39,233 bases of DNA, taken from the NCBI GenBank assembly GCA_964591275.1, contig CAZQAE010000047.1:1-39233 (forward strand). Direction: 5' to 3'. Positions 16,862 through 25,054 of the stretch are shown one piece after another (position 1 is the stretch's first letter; every line of letters begins with the position of its first letter). Source of the stretch: G963674685 sp964591275 (GTDB lineage Bacteria; Lernaellota; Lernaellaia; JACKCT01). The notes beneath the pieces are model-generated. The model saw only the letters and a list, made by a program, of their open reading frames with translations, had not been told where the DNA came from and searched no databases. The translations under genes were made by a program, and so were the position numbers.

Positions 16862-17057
16862 ACTTTATCTTTGTGCCCAATACTTCTGCATCCGAATACG
16901 CGGTGCTGCGGGCCAAGGTGCTAAAAAGAATGAACAACGCAAAGGCCGCTTGTTTGAGGCAAACCACCACATCTTGCGCCTTTCGATCCTCTTGTATAAG
17001 TTGAATCGGCCTCGTGCGGGAACTTTGCTTATGAAGGCAAAAAATACGGAGACGCAT

Positions 17058-18305
17058 ATGAAAATGAGCGGATGGATAAAATGGATTTCAATGACGGCCC
17101 TTCTCGCCATCCTCATGGGATGCGCGGCAACTGAGGAGGGCGATCCACCTGATCCCAGCTATGATGTTTTGATGGATTCGGCGAAGGGCGCACTGGAAAT
17201 GGGCGACGGATATCATGCCTATATTTGGTTTTGTGAAGCCAATCGCCTCCGACCTCAGGATCCGCAAGCCAATCTAGGAATCATGATTTCCGATTTAACA
17301 CAACTTCTGAATCTTGTTGACCAGTTTATTTATTTCGGTGGAGAAATGGCGCAGACAGTTCCTCCTGAAGACGAAGCGCACCTTTACGCGAAACAACAGG
17401 ATGACGTGGAAATGGGCGCCGGCGACCAGATCGATGTCCTGGTGATGCGGATTTTCGACGAGCGGCTCGAAGAAATGGTTGTAGCGGGGGAGATCGCCAA
17501 GTTTGACCCCGCCATGATTTTTTCAATCACTGCAATTCCCTTGAATTTTCAAGGGGCGGAAATTCTGAGCTTGCCGGGCAACTGGGATAGGGCGGATGTT
17601 CTGTTTTTTCTGGCCACCGGTCGCGCCATTCAAAGCATCATGGATATTTTTCTGTCGATGGATTTGAATTTCGATTTTGGTCTCGTGATGGATCTGCTCG
17701 CTACGGACTTTTCCGTTCTTGAAACCGGCCAAGTCATCGATCTGGTGGTTGACGTTTTTTATACGATGCTCACGGATGCCGATAACCAGGATTTTCTGTT
17801 GGGAAACGACGAGGCCGCAAGAAGAATGCCGAAATCGGGCCTGAATCTGGCCATGGCTGCCAGCGAAATCATCACAGCTTTCGATACTCTTTATGATCCG
17901 GCTGGCCCGCTGGGATATGTTGAGACCATTGAAAACGGCGTCCATGACCCTTCCGAATTATATGTTATTGGCAACATGGCGCCGATGAGCGCCGAATTGA
18001 CGGCTATCATGCCTGATCTGCTTGAAGTTTTGGAGCAGGCCCGGATATCACTATTAGACGGAACGGAATTTGACGTTGATCCCTCCTCACCCAATACTTT
18101 CGATCTTTCTTCTTTAAATGTTATCCTAAAAGGACTCGGCGTCCCGGAGCTGCTGAGCATTCCATCTTATCCGGTGGACCTGGGCGCAGTCTTTAACGAT
18201 CCTCATCCCGAGGATTTGAAAGATACCCTGACATCCCTTCTGGGTTGTCTGCACGATTCAAGCGCCTTGATACCGACGGTCGTGTGCATCGTTGAGAGTC
18301 TGTGA
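17058..18305 (+). CDS. lipoprotein, first of a tandem paralogous pair
   Basis: A 415-residue protein with a clear lipoprotein signal (WIKWISMTALLAILMGC, C22). The ATG at 17058 follows GGAGA at five bases. After the anchor a short TPR-like helical region (ALEMGDGYHAYIWFCEANRL) is followed by QANLGIMISDLTQLLNLVDQ and, further on, GNWDRADVLFFLATGRAIQ and MDLNFDFG. All three segments have counterparts at the same places in the next protein, so the two are tandem paralogues. No known family recognised. The next gene's upstream codons overlap its stop. Likely an outer-membrane or periplasmic lipoprotein; a role with the preceding exporter is inferred from position only. Confidence 0.8.
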   Translation: MKMSGWIKWISMTALLAILMGCAATEEGDPPDPSYDVLMDSAKGALEMGDGYHAYIWFCEANRLRPQDPQANLGIMISDLTQLLNLVDQFIYFGGEMAQTVPPEDEAHLYAKQQDDVEMGAGDQIDVLVMRIFDERLEEMVVAGEIAKFDPAMIFSITAIPLNFQGAEILSLPGNWDRADVLFFLATGRAIQSIMDIFLSMDLNFDFGLVMDLLATDFSVLETGQVIDLVVDVFYTMLTDADNQDFLLGNDEAARRMPKSGLNLAMAASEIITAFDTLYDPAGPLGYVETIENGVHDPSELYVIGNMAPMSAELTAIMPDLLEVLEQARISLLDGTEFDVDPSSPNTFDLSSLNVILKGLGVPELLSIPSYPVDLGAVFNDPHPEDLKDTLTSLLGCLHDSSALIPTVVCIVESL

Positions 18306-18349
18306 TCGCGAAACGATTTTTCGATCCCTACTATTTGTCGGAGCGCCCG

Positions 18350-19612
18350 ATGATTTCAAAGCATGCCAGGAATACCTTCCTGATAACGTTTGTGGCGATA
18401 TGCGCCATGCTGCTTCTTAGCTCTTGCCAAGAGCAAATTGACGACGAGAACGAGACGAGCCTGAGCGAGTTGATATCCATCGGCAAGGCTTATCTTGTTG
18501 ATGGAAACGGCGTGAGCGCTGCTGACGCCTTTGATTCCGCCAGGCATATCGACGCTGCAAGCACCGACGCGCAGTTTGGTTTGATGCTCGCAAATGTTAT
18601 GCAATTCACGAATCTTGTGGACGAGTTACTCATGATCGTTGAGGAACTTGATATTATCCAAAGCGGGCAGCAGAACGGGGGCATGAGTCCTCAAGCGAAA
18701 TCTGGAGAATTGGGCGATTTTATCCAAGAATTGTTGGATGACGTCATCCTCACGCGGATTGTGCAAACAGAAATGCTCTATCACGATCTCGCGATCGGCC
18801 CAGAATTCAATTTTCAGCTTGACCGATACGCACTGAGCATATCCGGCATAACGCTTGTGGATTTTGCGGGTGAATTTGACAAAGCCGACGCGCACTTTAT
18901 CGGATCACTGAATGCTTCGATCTGCGGAATAATGAATCTGGTTTTTGCCCATAACCTAAACTTTGATATCGAAAACTTATCGCTTCCATCCCCAAATCCG
19001 GAAGCCGCCCTTGTTGACACACTCGTTCCCTGGGTCGATTTGTTGGAGAGTTTGCTGACATCGACTTCTTACCCCGAATTTTTGCTTCTTTTACCAGAAG
19101 GTGGCGCAACGAAGATGCAACAGATTGGAGTCGACTTCGGCAACATTTTTTCCAGGTTGAATTTGTGTTTTTCGCAGATGGGCCAGGAAACCGACTCCCA
19201 ACAAGACGACCAGATTCGATACCAGGATGCGAATAACAATGGACACTACAATGAGCAAACCGATGCGGTGCTCATCGGAGAATTAGCGGTATTTTCTCCG
19301 TCCGAAAGGGCGGGCGTTGTGAGTTTTTGCGAAAATATGGCAGCGGTTTTCTATGACGGCTCCTTGCTTGACGATAATCCAGGCTTTTCCGATCCGCTGA
19401 CGCCGGCGAGTTTCAACGGACTATTAACCGGTTTTGGAGTTTTACCGATTCCCGTCGGCGACCCGGCGGCACCCTTGTTCTATTTCGACAAATTGCCTGC
19501 CTGGCCTGGTGTTGAAGTCGGATATTTCTTCGCCTACCCGGACCCGGACGGCCTGCGGTCGTTCCTTTTAGAGGCAATCGAGCTCTGGCGCCTTCTGGAG
19601 CAATGGATGTGA
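18350..19612 (+). CDS. lipoprotein, second of a tandem paralogous pair
   Basis: A 420-residue lipoprotein with lipobox LLSSC (C26) after FLITFVAICAMLL. The start at 18350 has GGAG six bases upstream; the frame is open from a GTG at 18302 overlapping the previous stop, but that would place 16 extra residues before the signal. It is paralogous to the preceding protein: AQFGLMLANVMQFTNLVDEL, GEFDKADAHFIGSLNASI and HNLNFDIENL align with matching segments there. It differs by a short acidic insert (NNNGHYNEQTDAV) that resembles a calcium-type loop. The EI24-domain gene overlaps its last codons. Function unknown. Confidence 0.8.
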   Translation: MISKHARNTFLITFVAICAMLLLSSCQEQIDDENETSLSELISIGKAYLVDGNGVSAADAFDSARHIDAASTDAQFGLMLANVMQFTNLVDELLMIVEELDIIQSGQQNGGMSPQAKSGELGDFIQELLDDVILTRIVQTEMLYHDLAIGPEFNFQLDRYALSISGITLVDFAGEFDKADAHFIGSLNASICGIMNLVFAHNLNFDIENLSLPSPNPEAALVDTLVPWVDLLESLLTSTSYPEFLLLLPEGGATKMQQIGVDFGNIFSRLNLCFSQMGQETDSQQDDQIRYQDANNNGHYNEQTDAVLIGELAVFSPSERAGVVSFCENMAAVFYDGSLLDDNPGFSDPLTPASFNGLLTGFGVLPIPVGDPAAPLFYFDKLPAWPGVEVGYFFAYPDPDGLRSFLLEAIELWRLLEQWM

Positions 19613-20379
19613 TGGATTTTTCGGAACAGGTCAGGCGGGGCATTCGGGCGCCGCTTGCCGGAATTTTTTTCATCAAAAACTTTCCGACGCTCTTAAGCTA
19701 CTTTGTCGTTCCCGTCCTCATCAACACGCTTGTGTATTCTGTCGGCGCCTACTTCTTTTTTACCAGGCTCGGTTCTTTGCTGCACGGGATCTTCGGCGAT
19801 CCGCAGACCTGGTACTTCAAAGCCCTCTTCATTGCTGCGGGAATCGTTATAGGCGCGGTTTTCGCCCTGGCGCTCATCATCACTTTTACGGCGGTTGGGC
19901 TGGTCATTGCCGGACCCTTCTTGGACCTCATCAGCCAGAAGGTGGATGAAATACGTCTGGGCGTTGATCCTTCGCCGGAGGGTACGATTATCAGCGACAT
20001 CGCCAAATCGTTGATGTCGCAGTTAAAGAAAATTCTCTTCTTCTTTGCCATCCAATTTCTGTGCCTCATGCTTTACATGATTCCGGTCATTGGACAGATC
20101 GGCGGGGCGGCGATTCAGCTTGTGGTGTCTTTTATGTTTCTTGCATGGGAGTTCTGGGATTTCCCCATGGATCGCCGGAAAATGACTTTCAAAGAGAAAA
20201 AAGACTTTTTATTTCATTACAAATACACTGCCATCGCCTTTGGCGGAGTATGCTTTTGCTACATCCTTGTGCCGCTGCTCAATTTCGTCATGATGCCCAT
20301 GTCCGTCGCGGGTGCAACGATCCTCATCTCAGATCTGATGGGCGAAACGTCGGCGGACGATCAAAAAAGTGAAGCTTGA
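19603..20379 (+). CDS. EI24/CysZ-like integral membrane protein
   Basis: A 258-residue membrane protein of the EI24 domain family, which includes the E. coli sulfate transporter CysZ. The N-terminus (QVRRGIRAPLAGIFFI) and the block AVGLVIAGPFLDLISQKVDE, plus ELWDFPMDRRK-like EFWDFPMDRRKMTF at about residue 186-199, are the family's conserved elements; four or more hydrophobic helices are present. Its start overlaps the previous lipoprotein gene (ATG 19603, or ATG 19612 directly at the TGA), so translation is probably coupled. With no cysteine-biosynthesis genes adjacent, a sulfate role is uncertain; cysS lies convergently downstream but is unrelated in strand and function. Confidence 0.85.
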   Translation: MDVMDFSEQVRRGIRAPLAGIFFIKNFPTLLSYFVVPVLINTLVYSVGAYFFFTRLGSLLHGIFGDPQTWYFKALFIAAGIVIGAVFALALIITFTAVGLVIAGPFLDLISQKVDEIRLGVDPSPEGTIISDIAKSLMSQLKKILFFFAIQFLCLMLYMIPVIGQIGGAAIQLVVSFMFLAWEFWDFPMDRRKMTFKEKKDFLFHYKYTAIAFGGVCFCYILVPLLNFVMMPMSVAGATILISDLMGETSADDQKSEA

Positions 20380-20407
20380 ATAAATACCTCATCGCCGCAA
20401 GTTTTCG

Positions 20408-21880
20408 CTATTTAACAGTCCAGGTTGTGCCTTCCGGCGAATCCTTGATGATGATTTCCTTTTCGGCGAGTTCGTCGCGGATGGCGTCGGCGGCGGCCCA
20501 ATCTTTGGCGGCCCGGGCGTCATTGCGCTTTTCGATCAGGGATTCGATATCCTGGGAGGATATTTTCCCAACGGGAAGCGCTCTGGCGACCTTGGCGCTA
20601 TTGTAGGCTTGCGGTTCGCTAATCAGAACGCCTAACACCTTGTTCATCATCTCAAAGTTTGACGACAGCTCGCCAAGGAGCATTCCCCGACCGGGTTCTT
20701 GCTTGTAGGCCGCTTCCCTGGCAGCGACCTGCGCGGCGCGGGCAATTTCAAAAAAGTGGCCGCTTGCCTTGGCGGCGTTGAAATCGTCGTCCATGGAAGC
20801 GGTGAAATCGGCCACCGCTTTTTGAATCTGCACCAGGAGTTCTTTTTGTTTGTCGCTCAGTTTGCTTTCGTCCAGCGGTGTTTTTTCAAAGTCGGCTTGG
20901 TCCAGAGTTTCTTTGGCGTCGTAGAGTCGCTCGACAGCGGACTGCGCTTCGATCAGACTTTGCTCGGCAAATTCAATTGGGCTTCTATAATGCGCTGAGA
21001 GCAGGAAGAAACGTAGGGCTTCGGGTGGATATTTGGCGAGAATATTTCTAATTGTCTGAAAGTTGCCAGTAGACTTAGCCATTTTCTCATGGTTGAACTG
21101 TACGAAACCGTTGTGCATCCAATAGCGGACGAACTGTTTGCCGTAGGCCGCTTCCGACTGCGCGATTTCATTTTCGTGGTGCGGAAAGATGAGGTCCTTG
21201 CCGCCGCCGTGTATGTCAAAGGGCTGACCGAGATATTTGTGGCTCATGACCGAGCATTCGATGTGCCAACCGGGCCGCCCATTGCCCCAGGGAGAATCCC
21301 AATGCGGTTCGCCGGGCTTGGCGGCTTTCCAAAGCACAAAATCCAGGGCATCTTTTTTTCTGGGATCGACCTTGATTCGCTCGCCAGCGATCATGTCGTC
21401 GAGCTTGCACCGAGAGAGTTTTCCATAACCGTCGAATTTTCGGGTGGAGAAATAGACGTCGCCTTCGGCTGCGTAGGCGTACCCCTTGTCGATGAGTCGT
21501 TGAATGAAATCGGTCATGTGTTTGACGTGCGCGGTCGCTTTGGGCTCAAGGGTAGGGCGTCTGATCCCGAGTGCATCCATGTCCTTGTAAAATTCCGTAA
21601 TAAATTCTTCGGCGAGGGCGGCGCAGTCTTCGCACCGTTCATTTGCGCGTTTGATAATTTTATCGTCAATGTCGGTGAAGTTGCGAACGTAGTTCAGCTC
21701 AAATCCCAGATGCTCAATGTAGCGGGCGATGGTGTCAAAAACCACCTGACTACGCGCATGACCGATGTGACACAGGTCGTAAACCGTCACGCCGCACACG
21801 TACAGGCCGACTTTCCCCGGATTGATCGGCTCAAAATCCTCTTTTCGCCTGGACATTGTATTGTAAATACGCAAGGCCAT
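20408..21880 (-). CDS. cysS: cysteinyl-tRNA synthetase
   Basis: A 490-residue class I aminoacyl-tRNA synthetase that charges tRNA-Cys. The HIGH motif is CHIGHARS (37-44), the zinc ligands are C29 (YVCGVTVYD), the Cys of HIECSVM and the His/Glu of PHHENEIAQSEA, and the KMSKS loop reads EKMAKSTGN, a mild variant. The C-terminal anticodon-binding region (RNDARAAKDWAAADAIRDEL) is intact. Length is normal. It converges on the EI24 gene with only 28 bases between stops and no obvious terminator. It begins about 100 bases downstream of nth on the same strand. Confidence 0.98.
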   Translation of the reverse strand: MALRIYNTMSRRKEDFEPINPGKVGLYVCGVTVYDLCHIGHARSQVVFDTIARYIEHLGFELNYVRNFTDIDDKIIKRANERCEDCAALAEEFITEFYKDMDALGIRRPTLEPKATAHVKHMTDFIQRLIDKGYAYAAEGDVYFSTRKFDGYGKLSRCKLDDMIAGERIKVDPRKKDALDFVLWKAAKPGEPHWDSPWGNGRPGWHIECSVMSHKYLGQPFDIHGGGKDLIFPHHENEIAQSEAAYGKQFVRYWMHNGFVQFNHEKMAKSTGNFQTIRNILAKYPPEALRFFLLSAHYRSPIEFAEQSLIEAQSAVERLYDAKETLDQADFEKTPLDESKLSDKQKELLVQIQKAVADFTASMDDDFNAAKASGHFFEIARAAQVAAREAAYKQEPGRGMLLGELSSNFEMMNKVLGVLISEPQAYNSAKVARALPVGKISSQDIESLIEKRNDARAAKDWAAADAIRDELAEKEIIIKDSPEGTTWTVK

Positions 21881-21982
21881 AATTTTATCTCTCCCGTATC
21901 GCTGGTTTTCTAAATCGGCTGTAAAAACCCGATTCCCAAAGGGCTGGGTTGAATATTGCCACAGGCGAATCGCCTTTGTAAA

Positions 21983-22621
21983 TCATTTGCGATCATGCTT
22001 GAAATATCGGCACAATCCGGTCATGGGGCAATCGGCGCATAACGGATTTCTGGATCGGCAAATCCTGCGTCCGTGCGTGATCAGGGCATGGCAAAACCAA
22101 GTCCACTCTTCTTTCGGGATGAGTTTCATAATCTCAAATTCCACTTTCACCGGGTTTTCGTTATTGGTCAGGCCCAGGCGTCGGGAAATTCTGCCGACAT
22201 GCGTGTCAACGGTGATTCCAGGAATGCCAAAGGCCTCGGCCAGCACCACGTTGGCTGTTTTACGGCCGACGCCGGGCAGTTTCACCAACTCTTCAAGAGT
22301 GTTCGGCAGGCTCCCCGCAAAATGCTCCATGATAACCTGTGCTGCCCCCTGAATCGATTTTGCTTTGTTGCGGTAAAATCCCGTGGAACGAATGTCGTTT
22401 TCCAATTCCTCACGACTCACCGAAAGGTAATCTGTTGGCACGTGATATTTTTTAAACAACTCCTGCGTGACGATGTTAACGCGCGCATCGGTGCACTGGG
22501 CCGAGAGTATCGTCGCCACCAAAAGATCGAAGGGCGTTTTGTAGCTGAGAGTGCAATAGGCATCGGGATACGTGTCTTTCAGGATATCAAGGATTTTTTG
22601 AGTCGTTTGTTTTTTCGTCAT
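21983..22621 (-). CDS. nth: endonuclease III (DNA glycosylase/AP lyase)
   Basis: A 212-residue base-excision repair enzyme removing oxidised pyrimidines. The helix-hairpin-helix ELVKLPGVGRKTANVV carries catalytic K121; catalytic D139 is in TVDTHVGRISRRL. The [4Fe-4S] loop is complete, C188-x6-C195-x2-C198-x5-C204. The start is placed at 22621 (MTKKQTTQKILDIL), the position where the family normally begins; a longer in-frame ATG exists at 22657. It lies between cysS and the EF-G-like gene and follows the latter's terminator, so it probably has its own promoter. Confidence 0.95.
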   Translation of the reverse strand: MTKKQTTQKILDILKDTYPDAYCTLSYKTPFDLLVATILSAQCTDARVNIVTQELFKKYHVPTDYLSVSREELENDIRSTGFYRNKAKSIQGAAQVIMEHFAGSLPNTLEELVKLPGVGRKTANVVLAEAFGIPGITVDTHVGRISRRLGLTNNENPVKVEFEIMKLIPKEEWTWFCHALITHGRRICRSRNPLCADCPMTGLCRYFKHDRK

Positions 22622-22682
22622 GGTTGGCGTCTCGTCGTCACGCATTTTTAACAGCATACAGCTTTCTTTGATATTAACAAAA

Positions 22683-22714
22683 GCGGGCGAATGCTTTCAC
22701 ATTCGCCCGCAAAT
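22683..22714 (-). terminator. rho-independent terminator of the EF-G-like gene
   Basis: Perfect 11-bp stem GCGGGCGAATG / CATTCGCCCGC (22683-22693 with 22700-22710) with a six-base loop. On the minus strand it lies just after the stop of the EF-G-like gene at 22734 and is followed by TTTTGTTAAT. This separates that gene from nth. Confidence 0.8.
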
Positions 22715-22733
22715 ATTAAATAGAATAATCAGT

Positions 22734-24815
22734 TTAGGCTTCTTCCGCCTTTTCCTTATTTCTTTCATCGATGATTTTCTGGGCAATTTCGTGCGGCACT
22801 TCCTGGTAGTGGGCCAGTTCCGTGGTAAACGTACCGCGACCGCTGGTCATGGAGCGAATGTCCGGCTCATAACGAAGTATCTCGGCCAGAGGAACCTGCG
22901 CACGCACCACCGTTTTTTTGCCTACGGTTTCGTAGCCTTCCACCTGGCCTCGTCGACTGGACAGATCACCCATGATATCGCCCGTGCATTCCTCAGGGAC
23001 AATGATCACAAGCCGATTAATCGGCTCCAGCAAGGTAGGGTTAGCTTTGAGAATTCCCTGCTTAAAGGCTTGTGAACCGGCCATTTTAAAAGCCTGCTCG
23101 GAACTGTCCACGTCGTGGGTCTTGCCGTCAACAAGGGCCACTTGGAAATCGACTGTGGGAAATCCCGCCAGTGGACCTTTGTTCATGGTTTCGCGAATAC
23201 CCTTGTCAACCGCCGGGATGAACGTTTTTGGAATGACGCCGCCTACGATTTTGTCGACGAACTCGTATCCTTCGCCGCGCGCTTTTGGCGACAGGACAAT
23301 TTCGCATTCTCCAAACTGGCCTCGTCCGCCCGTTTGCTTTTTATGGCGATAGCGCGAGTTCGTTGTTGCTTTGATCGTTTCGCAGTACGGCACTTTCGGG
23401 GTCTGAAGCACGCCTTGGATTTTGAAACGACGCTCAAGCGTGGTCATGATGACTTCAATGTGCCCCGTGCCCATGCCGGATAAGATGATTTCCCTTGTTT
23501 GCTTGTCCTTGTTGACTTTGAAAGTCGGATCATCTTCCGCGATTTTAAGCAATCCGGTGATGAGTTTGTCCTCGTCGCCCTTGGTCTTGGGCGTAACAGA
23601 GAAGCTCAATGTAGGAGTCGGGATGTGAACAAGATCAAGCTTGTGGGGGTTCTGGCGAGCGCAAAGAGTGTGACCGGTCTTTGTGTTCTTCATCTTCACG
23701 GCGGCGATAATGTCGCCGCAGACGGCTTTTTCAATGGGTTCCGTATTCTTTGCGATGATTTTTAAATATTGTCCAATGCGTTCGGTGGTGTCTGTGTCGA
23801 AATTTTCAGCGGAAAAATCAGATCCCATTGAACCTGAAAAAATCCTGATGAAAGAAGCGGTTCCGGCAAAGGAGGAACTTGTTTTGAAAACAATGGCGGA
23901 TATTGGACCGTCCTCGGATGGTATGATTTCGATGACCTCGTCGCTTCCCGGCTTTTTTGCTGAAAGAGCGGGACGATCCAAAGGACTCGGAAATGATTCC
24001 GTCAGAAAATCGAGAAGCATGGGAATGGCGATGCATTTGGTCGCCGAGCCGCAAAGAAGGGGAAAGGCGTCGCCGGAGGCAACGGACTCTTTGAGAACAG
24101 CAATAACTTTCTCGGGAGGAAGTTCTTCGCCGCCCAGGTACAAATCCATCAGTTCTTCATTGTTTTCGGCGATGGATTCAATTGTCTCCGTGCGGGTTTC
24201 TTCCAATTTGTCGACCATGTCCGCGGGAACATCGCAAGGAACCGGTTTTCCGGCGTCGTCGAATTTGTAGGCCTTTCCCGAAATGACATCAATGATCCCC
24301 TCAAAAGACGCTTCTTGCCCGATCGGCAAATGAAGAATGATGGGGTTGACCTTGAAGCTGTCCTTGATAGCGTTGACGGCCTTGTCAAAATTGGCTCGTT
24401 CGCGATCCAGCTTATTAATGAAAAATGCTCGGGGCAATTTCTTTGAAACGGCGATGTCCCATAGTTTCTCGGTCTGGACTTCGACGCCGCTGGCGGCGCA
24501 AATAGACATCAGAACGCCGTCCGCGACATCCATGGCAAAATGGGCTTCAGAAATGAAGTTGGTGCCGCCGGGAGTGTCGATCAAATTGATGCGGTGCTTG
24601 TTCCAATCGCACCAGGCCAGCGCGTTGCTGATTGAGTAACCCTTATTCTTTTCCTCCGGCTCGAAATCGGTGATGGTATTTGCGTCTTCAATGCGACCCA
24701 GTCGGGTGGTGATGCCCGTGGCATAGCAGATGGCTTCAACAAGGCTGGTTTTGCCGGTCGAGCCGTGGCCGATGAAGGCGATGTTGCGAAGTTTGGTTGA
24801 ATCAACGACTCTCAT
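22734..24815 (-). CDS. EF-G-like translational GTPase (divergent FusA2-type)
   Basis: A 693-residue GTPase with the five-domain layout of elongation factor G, whose canonical member moves tRNA and mRNA through the ribosome. The P-loop is GHGSTGKTS (16-24), the G4 motif is FINKLDR (132-138), and the C-terminal domains IV and V (QTGGRGQFGECEIVLSPKA, RRGQVEGYE) are present. Key switch residues differ from ordinary EF-G: the usual DTPGH reads DTPGG (80-84), so the catalytic His is missing, and the switch I RGITI reads KGYSI. This matches the EF-G-like group (FusA2/EF-G2) found alongside a normal EF-G in many bacteria; GTP hydrolysis rate and role (translocation, recycling, stress) are unknown. 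The ATG follows AGGAGA. There are no ribosomal-protein genes nearby, supporting a secondary copy. Confidence 0.85.
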   Translation of the reverse strand: MRVVDSTKLRNIAFIGHGSTGKTSLVEAICYATGITTRLGRIEDANTITDFEPEEKNKGYSISNALAWCDWNKHRINLIDTPGGTNFISEAHFAMDVADGVLMSICAASGVEVQTEKLWDIAVSKKLPRAFFINKLDRERANFDKAVNAIKDSFKVNPIILHLPIGQEASFEGIIDVISGKAYKFDDAGKPVPCDVPADMVDKLEETRTETIESIAENNEELMDLYLGGEELPPEKVIAVLKESVASGDAFPLLCGSATKCIAIPMLLDFLTESFPSPLDRPALSAKKPGSDEVIEIIPSEDGPISAIVFKTSSSFAGTASFIRIFSGSMGSDFSAENFDTDTTERIGQYLKIIAKNTEPIEKAVCGDIIAAVKMKNTKTGHTLCARQNPHKLDLVHIPTPTLSFSVTPKTKGDEDKLITGLLKIAEDDPTFKVNKDKQTREIILSGMGTGHIEVIMTTLERRFKIQGVLQTPKVPYCETIKATTNSRYRHKKQTGGRGQFGECEIVLSPKARGEGYEFVDKIVGGVIPKTFIPAVDKGIRETMNKGPLAGFPTVDFQVALVDGKTHDVDSSEQAFKMAGSQAFKQGILKANPTLLEPINRLVIIVPEECTGDIMGDLSSRRGQVEGYETVGKKTVVRAQVPLAEILRYEPDIRSMTSGRGTFTTELAHYQEVPHEIAQKIIDERNKEKAEEA

Positions 24816-24977
24816 TCACATGTCTCCTTTTCGCGGACCGATTTATAGATGAAGGCCCAAAACGTCTTGTTTTTAAGGCGTTACGGCAAAGGAATGCACC
24901 GCGCGCTCGGATGCCGGAAGCGGAAATATAGCTGCGCCCCATTGAAAATGCAAGTCGGCACAAACCTCCGGGGGTTC

Positions 24978-25006
24978 TTGACATCCGTAGGATTGACGGG
25001 GAACAT
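24978..25006 (+). promoter_or_regulatory. weak candidate promoter for the 25055 TPR lipoprotein
   Basis: TTGACA (24978-24983) is a perfect -35 hexamer; 17 bases later GAACAT (25001-25006) is a poor -10 (three of six). It lies in the divergent intergenic region between the EF-G-like gene and the TPR gene, about 50 bases from the latter's ATG. Confidence 0.3.
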
Positions 25007-25054
25007 GAAACAGACTTTTTTCTTTCGGGACCTCCAAATAAAGACAAGGCAAAA

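Noticed and set aside
16974..17000. TTGCGC...TATAAG as a promoter before the lipoprotein pair
   Set aside because: Spacer is only 15 bases and the -35 is poor; not strong enough to list as a feature.
21089..21913. 274-codon plus-strand ORF
   Set aside because: Lies wholly antisense to cysS; the synthetase motifs prove the other strand is coding.
21926..21955. Hairpin after nth as a terminator
   Set aside because: Outer stem is only five base pairs (AACCC/GGGTT) with competing inner pairing; too weak to call.
23683..24270. 195-codon plus-strand ORF
   Set aside because: Antisense to the EF-G-like gene; Ser-rich shadow composition.
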